A DNA stretch of 64,000 nucleotides from JBHPCZ01 sp042573625 (lineage in GTDB: Bacteria > Desulfobacterota > Desulfobacteria > Desulfobacterales > UBA11574): assembly GCA_042573625.1 (NCBI GenBank), contig JBHPCZ010000002.1:1-64000 (forward strand), written 5' to 3'. Numbering within the stretch: position 1 is the stretch's first letter; each line of letters opens with the position of its first letter. A program made the translations under genes and the position numbers. Positions 25,436-34,425 of this stretch are shown in pieces. The notes beneath the pieces are model-generated. The model had not been told where the DNA came from, did no database searches, and saw only the letters and a list, made by a program, of their open reading frames with translations.

Positions 25436-27871
25436 TTAAATTAACGCTGTCGGCTGTTCCGTCTCTTCGGGCATCATATCAAATGATATGTCACCCTTCT
25501 TGAAAAGTGAATCTTCCTTATCCAAGATTAATGCATGGGGCAGCACCTCATCCATGTGGTGCACCAGCACGATCTCGATCTGTTTTAACAGCCTGGCAGG
25601 TATCTCCCTTAAGTCCTTTTCGTTTTCCTTTGGGATAACAACCTTCTTAATTCCTCCCCTGTGAGCGGCCAGAATTTTTTCTTTCAACCCTCCGATGGTT
25701 AGAATTCGGCCCCTTAATGTGAGTTCGCCGGTCATGGCTATATCACGGTAAACAGGTCGCTTGGTTAGTGCGGAGATGATGGACGTGCACATTGAAATCC
25801 CTGCCGAAGGTCCGTCTTTTGGAATGGCGCCTTCAGGTATATGAATATGGATATCTGAATTTTTGTAAAAGTCCTTTTCAATCGACAGGCGCTCGGCTCG
25901 TGAACGGACATAGCTTACCGCTGCCTGGGCAGATTCCTGCATCACCTCTCCCAGTTTTCCGGTCATAATCAATTTTCCCTTTCCGGGTAGAATCAGCGTT
26001 TCAACATGAAGCAGGTCCCCGCCCACCTGTGTCCAGGCGAGTCCGGTAACAATACCGATCTGATCCGTTTCCTCGACTTGGCCATGCTTAAAGCGAGGCG
26101 GTCCCAGGTATTTTTGAATCGATTTTGCTGTGACTTTAAACGATTCTTTCTCTTTATGCTTTACGAGATCACGTGCAATTTTACGACAGACGGACGAAAT
26201 TTCGCGTTCAAGGTTCCTTACCCCGGACTCACGGGTATAGCGTCGAGTAATGGTCAGAATCGCATTTTTAGAAAACTTCAGATCTTTTCCTTCCAGTCCG
26301 TTCATCTGAATCTGTTTGGGAATGAGAAAATCTTTGGCTATATTATATTTTTCATACTCAGCGTATCCGGGAAGGCGAATAATCTCCATCCTGTCCTGCA
26401 AGGGAAGCGGGATTTCCGGCAGTGTGTTGGCTGTTGTTATAAAAAGAATATCCGAAAGATCGTAGTCAACATCCAGATAATGGTCGTTAAAGCCGTAGTT
26501 CTGTTCCGGGTCAAGGACTTCTAAAAGTGCGGCCGAAGGATCGCCACGGAAATCCATGCTCATTTTATCCACTTCATCAAGGCAAAACACCGGATTATTC
26601 ACCCCAACCTTTTTTAGGGACTGGATAATCTTACCGGGCATTGCACCGATATAGGTCCGCCGATGTCCTCGAATTTCAGCTTCATCCCTCACACCGCCAA
26701 GGGAAAGGCGAACAAATTTTCTTCCGGTAGCCCTGGACACAGATTTGGCCAAAGAGGTCTTTCCCACACCCGGGGGACCGACGAAACACAATATAGGACC
26801 TCTGATCTTCTTGACCAGAGACTGTACGGCAAGGTATTCCAGTATACGTTCCTTTGGTTTATCCAGTCCGTAGTGGTCCTCATTGAGTATCTTTTCGGCT
26901 TCTTCAAGATCCTTACGAACATGGGTTCTTTCAAACCAGGGCAAGCTGATCAACCATTCAATATAACCCCGCACAACTGTCGCCTCGGCAGACATGGGGG
27001 TCATCAACTTGAGTTTTCTGAATTCTTGCCGGGCCTTACCTCCTGCCTCCTTTGACATCCTTTTCCGCTTGATTCGCTTTTCTAGCTCTTTAAGTTCGTC
27101 GGCGGGATCATCATCAGGTCCCATCTCTTTCTTGATGGCCCGCATCTGTTCATTCAGATAATAGGCTTTCTGGGTCTTTTCCATCTGATCCTTGACGCGA
27201 CCCTTTATTCGTTGATCCATCTTGAAAATATCGATCTCCATCCTTATCAAACGGAGAAGCAGAGAAAGCCGATCGTCCAGAGAACTGATCTCCAGCAAAT
27301 TCTGTTTGTCCTTGATTTTAAAAGAAAAATGAGCTGCCGCCGTGTCACCCAGCTGCGAAAGATCAGAAATTTCGGAAAGGTTGTTCAGAAGATCTTTTGA
27401 AATATTCTTGTTCAGCTTGGCATACTCCTCGAAACTCTCAAGAATAGCCCTGCTGACCGCTGTCCCCTCTGCCTCCGACAACTCCGTCTCAACGACAGGT
27501 TCTAATTCAACCTGAAAAAAATCGTCATCCTGGATGAAACGGTCGATTCGAGCCCGGGCCTTTCCCTCAACCAGGGCTTTGACCGTACCGTCCGGGAGCC
27601 GAAGGAGCTGAAGCACACTTGCAATAGTTCCCACGGAGTTGATGTCTTTTTCGGTCGGGTTGTCAACGCCTGCCTTTTTTTGAGTGGCAAGAAATACGTT
27701 CTTGTCACTATTCATTGCTTCAGCAAGAGCGTTTACAGATTTAGAACGTCCCACAAATAGCGGGGCGACCATGTGGGGGAATACGACAATATCTCTGAGT
27801 GGCAAGAGTGGAAACATCGCCTTGGGCGATGCAGGATTACCGTCCTTGAAAAACTTTGGTAAAGCAATCAT
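25436..27871 (-). CDS. lon: ATP-dependent protease Lon
   Basis: An 811-residue cytoplasmic AAA+ serine protease degrading misfolded and regulatory proteins. It has an N-terminal LON substrate domain (L-P-L-R-D-I-V-V-F-P-H-M), Walker A G-P-P-G-V-G-K-T and Walker B V-F-C-L-D-E-V-D-K. The C-terminal protease domain has catalytic Ser in K-D-G-P-S-A-G-I (about residue 686) and the partner Lys about 43 residues later. The ribosome binding site AAAGGTAAC precedes the ATG. It is the last gene of a tig-clpP-clpX-lon series on the minus strand. Confidence 0.97.
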   Translation of the reverse strand: MIALPKFFKDGNPASPKAMFPLLPLRDIVVFPHMVAPLFVGRSKSVNALAEAMNSDKNVFLATQKKAGVDNPTEKDINSVGTIASVLQLLRLPDGTVKALVEGKARARIDRFIQDDDFFQVELEPVVETELSEAEGTAVSRAILESFEEYAKLNKNISKDLLNNLSEISDLSQLGDTAAAHFSFKIKDKQNLLEISSLDDRLSLLLRLIRMEIDIFKMDQRIKGRVKDQMEKTQKAYYLNEQMRAIKKEMGPDDDPADELKELEKRIKRKRMSKEAGGKARQEFRKLKLMTPMSAEATVVRGYIEWLISLPWFERTHVRKDLEEAEKILNEDHYGLDKPKERILEYLAVQSLVKKIRGPILCFVGPPGVGKTSLAKSVSRATGRKFVRLSLGGVRDEAEIRGHRRTYIGAMPGKIIQSLKKVGVNNPVFCLDEVDKMSMDFRGDPSAALLEVLDPEQNYGFNDHYLDVDYDLSDILFITTANTLPEIPLPLQDRMEIIRLPGYAEYEKYNIAKDFLIPKQIQMNGLEGKDLKFSKNAILTITRRYTRESGVRNLEREISSVCRKIARDLVKHKEKESFKVTAKSIQKYLGPPRFKHGQVEETDQIGIVTGLAWTQVGGDLLHVETLILPGKGKLIMTGKLGEVMQESAQAAVSYVRSRAERLSIEKDFYKNSDIHIHIPEGAIPKDGPSAGISMCTSIISALTKRPVYRDIAMTGELTLRGRILTIGGLKEKILAAHRGGIKKVVIPKENEKDLREIPARLLKQIEIVLVHHMDEVLPHALILDKEDSLFKKGDISFDMMPEETEQPTALI

Positions 27872-27959
27872 TGTTACCTTTTATTTGGATTAGAAGTTAT
27901 TGGATAGATTTGCTTTTAAAACACCTATAATTCTTTACCTGTCATCAATCATTAAATTT

Positions 27960-29204
27960 TCAAGCCTGTTTTTTCTTCTGCTCATAAAGCAGGATCGGGG
28001 CCTCTTTATTCAAAACAACATCCTCACTGATAACACATTCCTTTACATCTTCGATCGACGGAATTTCATACATGATATCGATCATGCAGGTTTCCAGTAT
28101 CGCCCGAAGCCCTCTGGCACCAGATTTTCTTTCCATGGCCTCTTTTGCAACCGCCGAAAGGGCGCTGTCTGTTAATCGCAGATTCACCCCTTCGATTTCA
28201 AAAAGCTTTTGAAACTGCTTAATTAAGGCGTTCTTCGGCTCTGTTAATATTCTGATCAAAGTGGGCTCACTCAGTTCAGAAAGGGTTGCGATCACGGGTA
28301 GACGACCCACAAATTCCGGGATCAAACCGAATTTAATCAGGTCTTCGGGTAGAACTTTTTTCAGGAGTTCACCGGTGCTTTTATCCTCTTGCTTGACGAT
28401 ATCCGCTCCAAAACCCATGACTTTTGATCCAAGGCGTCGCTTTATGACCTGCTCGAGGCCGTTAAAGGTTCCACCGCAAATAAAGAGTATATTGGCAGTA
28501 TCCACCTTGACAAAATCCTGCTGCGGATGTTTTCTCCCGCCCTTGGGGGGTACACTGGCGGTGGTGCCTTCTATGATTTTTAATAACGCTTGCTGAACCC
28601 CTTCACCTGAAACATCGCGCGTAATTGAAGGGTTTTCAGATTTGCGTGCAATTTTATCAATCTCATCAATGTAGACAATGCCTCGCTTGGCCTTTTCCAC
28701 ATCATAATCGGCATTCTGGAGCAGGGCAAGGATAATGTTTTCAACATCTTCTCCTACATATCCAGCTTCCGTCAAGCTTGTGGCGTCTGCAATGGTAAAG
28801 GGGACATTCAGAAACCTGGCAAGCGTCTGCGCCAGGAGCGTCTTTCCGCAACCGGTCGGCCCAATGAGGAGGATATTGCTTTTTTGAATTTCCACATCCC
28901 CTGAGCTGATCGGAGAAGTGAGCCGCTTATAGTGGTTATACACTGCAACGGCAAGAATCTTCTTTGCCGGATCCTGCTCAATCACGTACTCGTCAAGCAT
29001 TCCCTTTATTTCTTTTGGAATAAGGAGACTCTCGAGATCTCCTGCGTCTTTTCCACTTTCTTCTTCTATTATCTCGCTGCAGAGTTGAATGCATTCATCA
29101 CATATGTATACTGCCGGGCCAGCAATCAGTTTTGTAACCTCTTTCTGATTTTTCCCGCAAAATGAGCAAAAGAGATTCTCATTCGCATCCTCTTTGTTGG
29201 CCAT
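27960..29204 (-). CDS. clpX: ClpXP unfoldase subunit ClpX
   Basis: A 414-residue hexameric AAA+ unfoldase that feeds ClpP. The N-terminal zinc-binding domain has C-S-F-C and C-D-E-C pairs (residues 13-39). It is followed by Walker A G-P-T-G-C-G-K-T, Walker B I-V-Y-I-D-E-I-D-K and the ClpP-binding loop I-G-F-type region (here V-M-G-F-G-A-D). It begins 1 bp after the clpP stop codon, so both are made from one message. Confidence 0.97.
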   Translation of the reverse strand: MANKEDANENLFCSFCGKNQKEVTKLIAGPAVYICDECIQLCSEIIEEESGKDAGDLESLLIPKEIKGMLDEYVIEQDPAKKILAVAVYNHYKRLTSPISSGDVEIQKSNILLIGPTGCGKTLLAQTLARFLNVPFTIADATSLTEAGYVGEDVENIILALLQNADYDVEKAKRGIVYIDEIDKIARKSENPSITRDVSGEGVQQALLKIIEGTTASVPPKGGRKHPQQDFVKVDTANILFICGGTFNGLEQVIKRRLGSKVMGFGADIVKQEDKSTGELLKKVLPEDLIKFGLIPEFVGRLPVIATLSELSEPTLIRILTEPKNALIKQFQKLFEIEGVNLRLTDSALSAVAKEAMERKSGARGLRAILETCMIDIMYEIPSIEDVKECVISEDVVLNKEAPILLYEQKKKQA

Positions 29205-29205
29205 T

Positions 29206-29820
29206 TTATGCCTCCGTCTCTCTGGATATCTCCAGATCTTCTCGATTGATAATTACGCTATCTATGATCCCGTATTCCTTTGCCTCTTCGCCGGTCATGA
29301 AATAATCACGATCGGTATCAGTTTGGATCTGTTTTAAATCCCTGCCGGTATGGAATGCCAGTATATGGTTTAACGATTCTTTCATGCGCAGGATTTCCCT
29401 GGCCTGAATTTCAATATCAGACGCCTGCCCCTGAAATCCTCCCATGGGTTGATGGATCAGGATCCTCGCGTTGGGGAGGGAAAAGCGTTTTCCCTTTGTA
29501 CCTGCGGTAAGTAATAGTGCCCCCATGCTGGCGGCCTGCCCGATACATACGGTGGATATATCCGGCTTAATGTACTGCATGGTATCATACACTGCCAACC
29601 CTGCTGTAACCAAACCACCAGGGGAATTGATGTAAAAATTGATATCTTTGTCAGGTTCTTCCGATTCTAAGAAAAGAAACTGCGCAATTAAAAGATTTGC
29701 AACCTCATCATTCATGGCTGATCCCAAAAAAACAATTCTGTCTTTGAGGAGCCTTGAATATATATCATAGGCACGCTCCCCTCTGCTGGTTTGCTCTACG
29801 ACCATAGGTATTAGTGGCAC
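29206..29820 (-). CDS. clpP: ATP-dependent Clp protease proteolytic subunit
   Basis: A 204-residue serine peptidase forming the ClpP tetradecamer. The catalytic triad is visible as Ser in Q-A-A-S-M-G-A (about 97), His in I-L-I-H-Q-P-M-G-G (about 122) and Asp in T-D-R-D-Y-F-M (about 171). Length and start (M-P-L-I-P-M-V-V-E-Q-T) are typical. It lies between tig and clpX, the common bacterial order. Confidence 0.97.
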   Translation of the reverse strand: MPLIPMVVEQTSRGERAYDIYSRLLKDRIVFLGSAMNDEVANLLIAQFLFLESEEPDKDINFYINSPGGLVTAGLAVYDTMQYIKPDISTVCIGQAASMGALLLTAGTKGKRFSLPNARILIHQPMGGFQGQASDIEIQAREILRMKESLNHILAFHTGRDLKQIQTDTDRDYFMTGEEAKEYGIIDSVIINREDLEISRETEA

Positions 29821-29964
29821 AAAAAATCTCCTCTGGTTAAAATGTTATTTTATCGCCATCCAAACCCATTGGATCTGAGATATCATTCCCATGGGATTAA
29901 GTACGATGGTTTCTTAAAAAGTCAGGTTTTGCTCTCTCCGTGAGCAATTTTGGGATTCATAAAT

Positions 29965-30030
29965 GGCCCGTCTAAATTTCAAAAACTCGAACTAACGCCC
30001 TAAAACAGTTTGAAATTTTTAACGCCGGGC
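29965..30030. repeat. Inverted repeat between tig and clpP
   Basis: GCCCGTCTAAATTTCAAA and, 25 bp later, TTTGAAATTTTTAACGCCGGGC form an imperfect stem. Neither side is followed by a clean T run, so it may be an RNA-processing hairpin or a small repeat rather than a terminator. Confidence 0.45.
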
Positions 30031-30101
30031 TCATTCTGAATCTTTGTCTCCCGCCAAGGCGGGACTCAATGTCGCTTATAAAATGACCTTTTAAGAGTTT
30101 A

Positions 30102-31442
30102 TCAAGTATTATTCGTCGTTGATTCGCTTTCAGGTTTCGCTTCTACTTCAGCTTCAATCTCTTCAACACTCCCATTTTCAATAATAAGCTTGATAGCCCG
30201 TTTTTCAAGTAGGGCATGTTTAAAAATTTCGAGCTTATCCTTATTTTCTCGGTAATAATTTTTTATTTCTTCAAGGGGATGATTATACGTTGCAGACATC
30301 TCCTCGATGCCCTTATCCACCTCTTCGTCGGAAAGGGTCAAGTTCTCCTGTTCGATGATCCTGTCTAAAATCAGGTGGCGTCTGACCTGTTTTTCAGCGG
30401 TATCACGGTATTTTTCCGACATCTTTTCCTTGCTAAGCCCCAGATTTTCCATCGACATGTTATGCTGAGAAAAAGTTCTCTCCGCATCTGCAATAATACC
30501 TTCAAGTTCATAGTCAACCATTGAATCCGGTAGTTCGAAGTCGGTTTTGGCAATCACTGCCTGAAAAATCTGTTCATTCAGCTCCTGCTCCGACCGTTTG
30601 GCATAACCTTTCTCCAAGTTGTCTGTTATTGCACGCTTCAACTCGTCGAGTGTTTTATACGGACCCAGCTGCGTTGCAAACTCATCGTTGATCTCAGGAA
30701 GCATCTCCTTTCTGATTTCATGCAGGGACACCTGAAATGTTATTTCGAGGTTTGCCAAACGGTTGTTAAAATAGTCTTCAGGAAAATGCACAACAATTTT
30801 CCGGGTATCACCTGGCTTCATCCCGATCAATTTTTCGTCAAAATCCGCTGAAATATGGCCGTCACCAATTTTCAACGTAAAGTTTTCTGTTTTTTGAGTT
30901 TCGGCAAACGGTTTTCCGTCTATAAATCCTTCATAATCAATCAATACAAAATCGCCTTCCCGGACCGGGCGATCTTCGTCTATCCTGTTTTGCTTTGTCA
31001 GATTTCCCTGTAGCATTTTGAGTTGTGCATCTATCTCTTCATCACTCACCGAGTAAATATTCTTTTTCAATGCCAAGCCCTTAAATTCAACATCCCCGAC
31101 CGCCGGTTTTATCTCAACGGTGGCGTCATACTTGTAAGGTCCCTTTTCATCGAGTTCAGGAGGATCGAGTTTGGGGTCTCCCACAATATTAAGATCGGTC
31201 TCCTTGAGGGCATCAACAAAAGAATTCTGAATCAACCTTGATATTACATCCGCATGTACATCCTTTTTGTAAAATCTTTCCAAGACGTTTCGAGGAGCCT
31301 TCCCGGGTCGGAATCCCTTTATTTTCACCTTTTTCTTTAACGTTTGATAAGCGGTGTCCAGTTCCCGGACAATCTCATCTTCTGGAATTTCAATGTGGAG
31401 TATCTTTTTTACACTGCTCAAATCTTCTACATCAACTTTCAT
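30102..31442 (-). CDS. tig: Trigger factor
   Basis: A 446-residue ribosome-bound chaperone and peptidyl-prolyl isomerase. The ribosome-docking motif G-F-R-P-G-K-A-P is near residue 44. An FKBP-like domain (about 150-230) and a long helical C-terminal chaperone domain follow. The C-terminal tail is acidic and Glu-rich. The ATG at 31442 has AAAGGAAT upstream; the frame extends five codons further without support. It heads the tig-clpP-clpX-lon cluster. Confidence 0.96.
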   Translation of the reverse strand: MKVDVEDLSSVKKILHIEIPEDEIVRELDTAYQTLKKKVKIKGFRPGKAPRNVLERFYKKDVHADVISRLIQNSFVDALKETDLNIVGDPKLDPPELDEKGPYKYDATVEIKPAVGDVEFKGLALKKNIYSVSDEEIDAQLKMLQGNLTKQNRIDEDRPVREGDFVLIDYEGFIDGKPFAETQKTENFTLKIGDGHISADFDEKLIGMKPGDTRKIVVHFPEDYFNNRLANLEITFQVSLHEIRKEMLPEINDEFATQLGPYKTLDELKRAITDNLEKGYAKRSEQELNEQIFQAVIAKTDFELPDSMVDYELEGIIADAERTFSQHNMSMENLGLSKEKMSEKYRDTAEKQVRRHLILDRIIEQENLTLSDEEVDKGIEEMSATYNHPLEEIKNYYRENKDKLEIFKHALLEKRAIKLIIENGSVEEIEAEVEAKPESESTTNNT

Positions 31443-31845
31443 ACTATTCCTTTCCAATAAATCAAATGCCTGAAGTACCTCGAATTTCTCGTGAAGAATT
31501 TATTTTCGTTTGAATTAAACAAATCCAGAGCGACGCATCAGCCAAAATGTTATGAGTAATAAATTTGCAAAAGCAGGCTGCTGCTCATATTTTTAAAATA
31601 AATTTTTCACCTTGCGGCGAGCCCTGTAAATTTGAGCTCCATGACCCCTTCCAAGGGTTCCACAGGATGAGTCTATCTCGCCCTATTGCTCCGCCGGGGG
31701 GATATTTTTCCCGCCAAAGGGAAAAGGCCGCATATCTCGCGGGGCGAAACTTTACATCTGATCTCTTGCAGATGTGTTCCGCTTTAAGCGGGATGAGAAA
31801 TCCGGTACAAATGGGATCTTCAAGCGCTGTTAATAGATTCGAATC
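31443..31845. other. Intergenic region between tRNA-Leu and tig
   Basis: About 400 bp between the tRNA-Leu gene and tig, both read on the minus strand, so it should hold the tig promoter. I see short inverted repeats such as CCGCTTTAAGCGG near 31780 but no gene and no confident promoter. Confidence 0.4.
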
Positions 31846-31932
31846 TGGTGCGAGAGGGGAGAGTTGAACTCCCACTCTGTTCCCAGAGCTGGATCCTAAG
31901 TCCAGTGCGTCTACCAATTCCGCCACTCTCGC
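31846..31932 (-). tRNA. tRNA-Leu (TAG)
   Basis: An 87-nt class II tRNA on the minus strand. The acceptor GCGAGAG pairs with CTCTCGC, and the anticodon stem CTGGA/TCCAG around loop CTTAGGA gives TAG. A long variable arm (CTCTG..CAGAG) and GTTCAAC in the T arm follow. The CCA end is encoded. Confidence 0.95.
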
Positions 31933-32073
31933 ATATTCTCAAAATAAACGATTTCTGTGTTATGTCAACACAGCATCCGTTATCTTGCCACTTGACTTTA
32001 TTCTTAAATACTATAATTTCCTGTATAAATCAATTTAAAAAGCTAAAATCAAACAAAACGACTTCAATTTAAA

Positions 32074-32949
32074 ATGATGAAACTGACTGTTATTTTTGTA
32101 TTTTATAAAATGCAACAAATGAGGTATCCCGACCCGACAAGTTCCAGAAAACCGTATCTCCCCTGGCTGTTCATCAGTCGCAACCCGGCGGTCTGGATTT
32201 CCAAACGTAAGTTTATCACCTGTATGACTGTCTTTCTGCTGATATCGATGCTCGCCGGGATAAAGAACGGAGAAGCGGAAACACTTTTTTTTGCCAGCGA
32301 GCAAAAAAAAATGATCGTTATAGATCCGGGACATGGTGGGTATGATACGGGAGCTCAAGGTCCGGAGGGAACGTTAGAAAAAACCACAACCCTTTCCTTT
32401 GGCCGGATGTTAGCAGATGAGTTGGGTGGAAAATACAGATTACATCTTACGCGAGCCGATGACTACCGCTTAGAAATTCCCAAAAGAACAGCCGTGGCCA
32501 ACCACTTAAAGGCAGATCTGTTCATCAGCATACACGCCGGAGGAAGTTTTCTCCACAAGGCAAGCGGCATCTCCATATTTTATTATAACGAAATATCAGA
32601 CCCCGCCATGGCAATTGAAACGGAATCAGCAGCACAAACTGAAGCCAGCGATACGAAGATATCCTGGAATCATATTCAAAACAGGCATAAAACAACCAGC
32701 AGCGTGGCGGCCCAACTTATACGGCGTCGTTTATTAGACCCTGTAAGAAGTAATAAAATCAGAATCCATGGCGCTCCTCTAATGGTTCTAAAGGGCGCGG
32801 ATATGCCTGCAATACTTATAGAAGTTGGATACCTGACCAATCCTGCCGAAGAGAAAAAGCTTCAGGATTCGAAAGTTTTATCAGATTTGGCAAAATCGAT
32901 CAGCAACGGCATCGACGATTTTTTCAAATCGACATTTCAGGGAAATTAG
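32074..32949 (+). CDS. N-acetylmuramoyl-L-alanine amidase (Amidase_3)
   Basis: Cleaves the amide bond between peptide and glycan of peptidoglycan. The zinc-dependent catalytic domain (about residues 87-290) has I-D-P-G-H-G-G, the Glu after the first loop, I-S-I-H-A-G and I-L-I-E-V-G-Y-L-T-N. Before it come a basic stretch and a hydrophobic segment (about 48-64) that looks like a signal anchor. The start is uncertain: Met at residues 1, 2, 12, 16 and 51 are all possible and none has a good ribosome binding site. It is convergent with the unrecognised gene at 32986. Confidence 0.88.
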   Translation: MMKLTVIFVFYKMQQMRYPDPTSSRKPYLPWLFISRNPAVWISKRKFITCMTVFLLISMLAGIKNGEAETLFFASEQKKMIVIDPGHGGYDTGAQGPEGTLEKTTTLSFGRMLADELGGKYRLHLTRADDYRLEIPKRTAVANHLKADLFISIHAGGSFLHKASGISIFYYNEISDPAMAIETESAAQTEASDTKISWNHIQNRHKTTSSVAAQLIRRRLLDPVRSNKIRIHGAPLMVLKGADMPAILIEVGYLTNPAEEKKLQDSKVLSDLAKSISNGIDDFFKSTFQGN

Positions 32950-32985
32950 GGTTCCGAATTTCTCATCACAAGTTAAATCTATCGT

Positions 32986-34197
32986 CTACAAACCGATCAT
33001 TGAATATTCAGGCATTTGATGGAGTTTTCGAATTCTGTCGCTTAATGTATCTGGAAGGTATCGGCCCCAAATCTTGATTGGAATTTCCTTAATATCAATT
33101 GTTGGACTCAAACCGACCGCGATTAAATATTCAATAATATATTCAATATTTATCGGGATATTGCCAAAAACCCTATTCTGCCTTCTTTGCTCAAAAATTC
33201 TGTTCTCATGCATGGATCTGCCGATTTCCGACTCGACTAGTTCTTCAAATGACGTAAAAATCAGATCAACGTGGATCGCATCCGCGCCGGTTACAACAAA
33301 TTTTGAAAAATCTTCATGTAATCCTTCAGCGGGCAACCCTTTTTTTTCACAGTCTATATAGATGCTGCTATTTGTAAATTTTCGGACCAGATGATCGAAA
33401 TCGACTTTCAATTCCACCACATAGTGAACCGCATTATACATGCCGGTGTGTCTCTCTTTTTCAATTATTCTTGATCCGATAGATCGGGTGAGTGCAGATT
33501 CAAGTCTATTTTCGCCAAAATCATTATCAATCACCTTTATACCCAATACATCCTTTATCGTCATCCTTTGAGCCGGAAGCTTCACCCCATTATCCTTCAT
33601 ATTTTCCATGATCCTCTTCTCGGCCGTGATAAGAATCTCATCCGGTATCTGCTTTGCAACAGGCGGGGTTTGGGTTCCGTCTTTGGACAATTCATGCGCT
33701 ATCGTCTGTACCTTGTCGAAGATATACATCGACGCATATCGGCTCGCCTTCTCCGCGATTCTCTTTATCCGCTTAAATCTGCATATGCTCAATATCTGGG
33801 AATGCGAATTATGACAGATATAGGCCGCCAGAGGAGATCCGACATAATAGAATTCAGACATCTTGACATATTCGCGGATCAATGATTTCACCCGGTCAGA
33901 TTTTTGATTTTTGGTATGACACAGGAAATCCTTCAAATCTTTCTTGTAGGATATTTTTTTTCTGAGGACAGGCGCATCCGTAAGGTTTTGCAACAGGTCG
34001 TCTGTAAACAGAAGCAATGTCTCCCACGCTGAAAAACTGTCATAGGTAATGATTTTTGTGATTTGCAGGGGGTCTTCAGGCTCAAGCTTATTCGAGAGCC
34101 AGCGGTTGGTGATGTCAAAAAGTTCATCCCTGTGTAAAAACGCGGTTAAATACATTGGATTATCAGGCCTGTAGATCGTAATCCTGTGGATACTCAC
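32986..34197 (-). CDS. Unrecognised protein, faint RelA/SpoT-like pattern
   Basis: A 403-residue soluble protein that I do not recognise. The first 200 residues are mainly helical and charged. Residues about 212-224 (I-K-D-V-L-G-I-K-V-I-D), 252-266 (M-Y-N-A-V-H-Y-V-V-E-L) and 308-339 (V-D-L-I-F then E-S-E-I-G-R-S-M-H-E-N) follow one another at spacings loosely like the D-L-x-G-x-R-V, Y-x-A-I-H and E-I-Q-I-R-T blocks of RelA/SpoT nucleotidyltransferases. Key residues are not clearly conserved, so this is only a hint. It starts with GTG at 34197 without a good ribosome binding site; Met15 is an alternative. It is a single gene, convergent with the amidase. Confidence 0.6.
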   Translation of the reverse strand: MSIHRITIYRPDNPMYLTAFLHRDELFDITNRWLSNKLEPEDPLQITKIITYDSFSAWETLLLFTDDLLQNLTDAPVLRKKISYKKDLKDFLCHTKNQKSDRVKSLIREYVKMSEFYYVGSPLAAYICHNSHSQILSICRFKRIKRIAEKASRYASMYIFDKVQTIAHELSKDGTQTPPVAKQIPDEILITAEKRIMENMKDNGVKLPAQRMTIKDVLGIKVIDNDFGENRLESALTRSIGSRIIEKERHTGMYNAVHYVVELKVDFDHLVRKFTNSSIYIDCEKKGLPAEGLHEDFSKFVVTGADAIHVDLIFTSFEELVESEIGRSMHENRIFEQRRQNRVFGNIPINIEYIIEYLIAVGLSPTIDIKEIPIKIWGRYLPDTLSDRIRKLHQMPEYSMIGL

Positions 34198-34228
34198 ACG
34201 TCAAGAAAAGACAGAATCCGAACTGGCA

Positions 34229-34323
34229 TATAGCGGTTTTCATAATTTTCCTATTGATTCGATTTTGTTCATGTTTTATTAATCTTCGGCTGAAACGGAA
34301 CGTTATTTTGACAACCGCTATAA
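34229..34323. repeat. MITE-like dispersed repeat, copy B
   Basis: A 95-bp element between TATAGCGGTTTTCATAA and the inverse end GACAACCGCTATAA. It shares the internal block GAAACGGAACGTTATTTTG with copy A (8970-9067) and the left half with copy C (16542-16598). It lies in the gap between two minus-strand genes. Confidence 0.65.
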
Positions 34324-34425
34324 ACGAGATGATCCTGGTACGGCGACTATTCAAATCCGAAATTCGAATATCGAAACAACCCTGAATTGTGCAAATTTCG
34401 CGAACCGGAGATTTTAAACCTGCTT

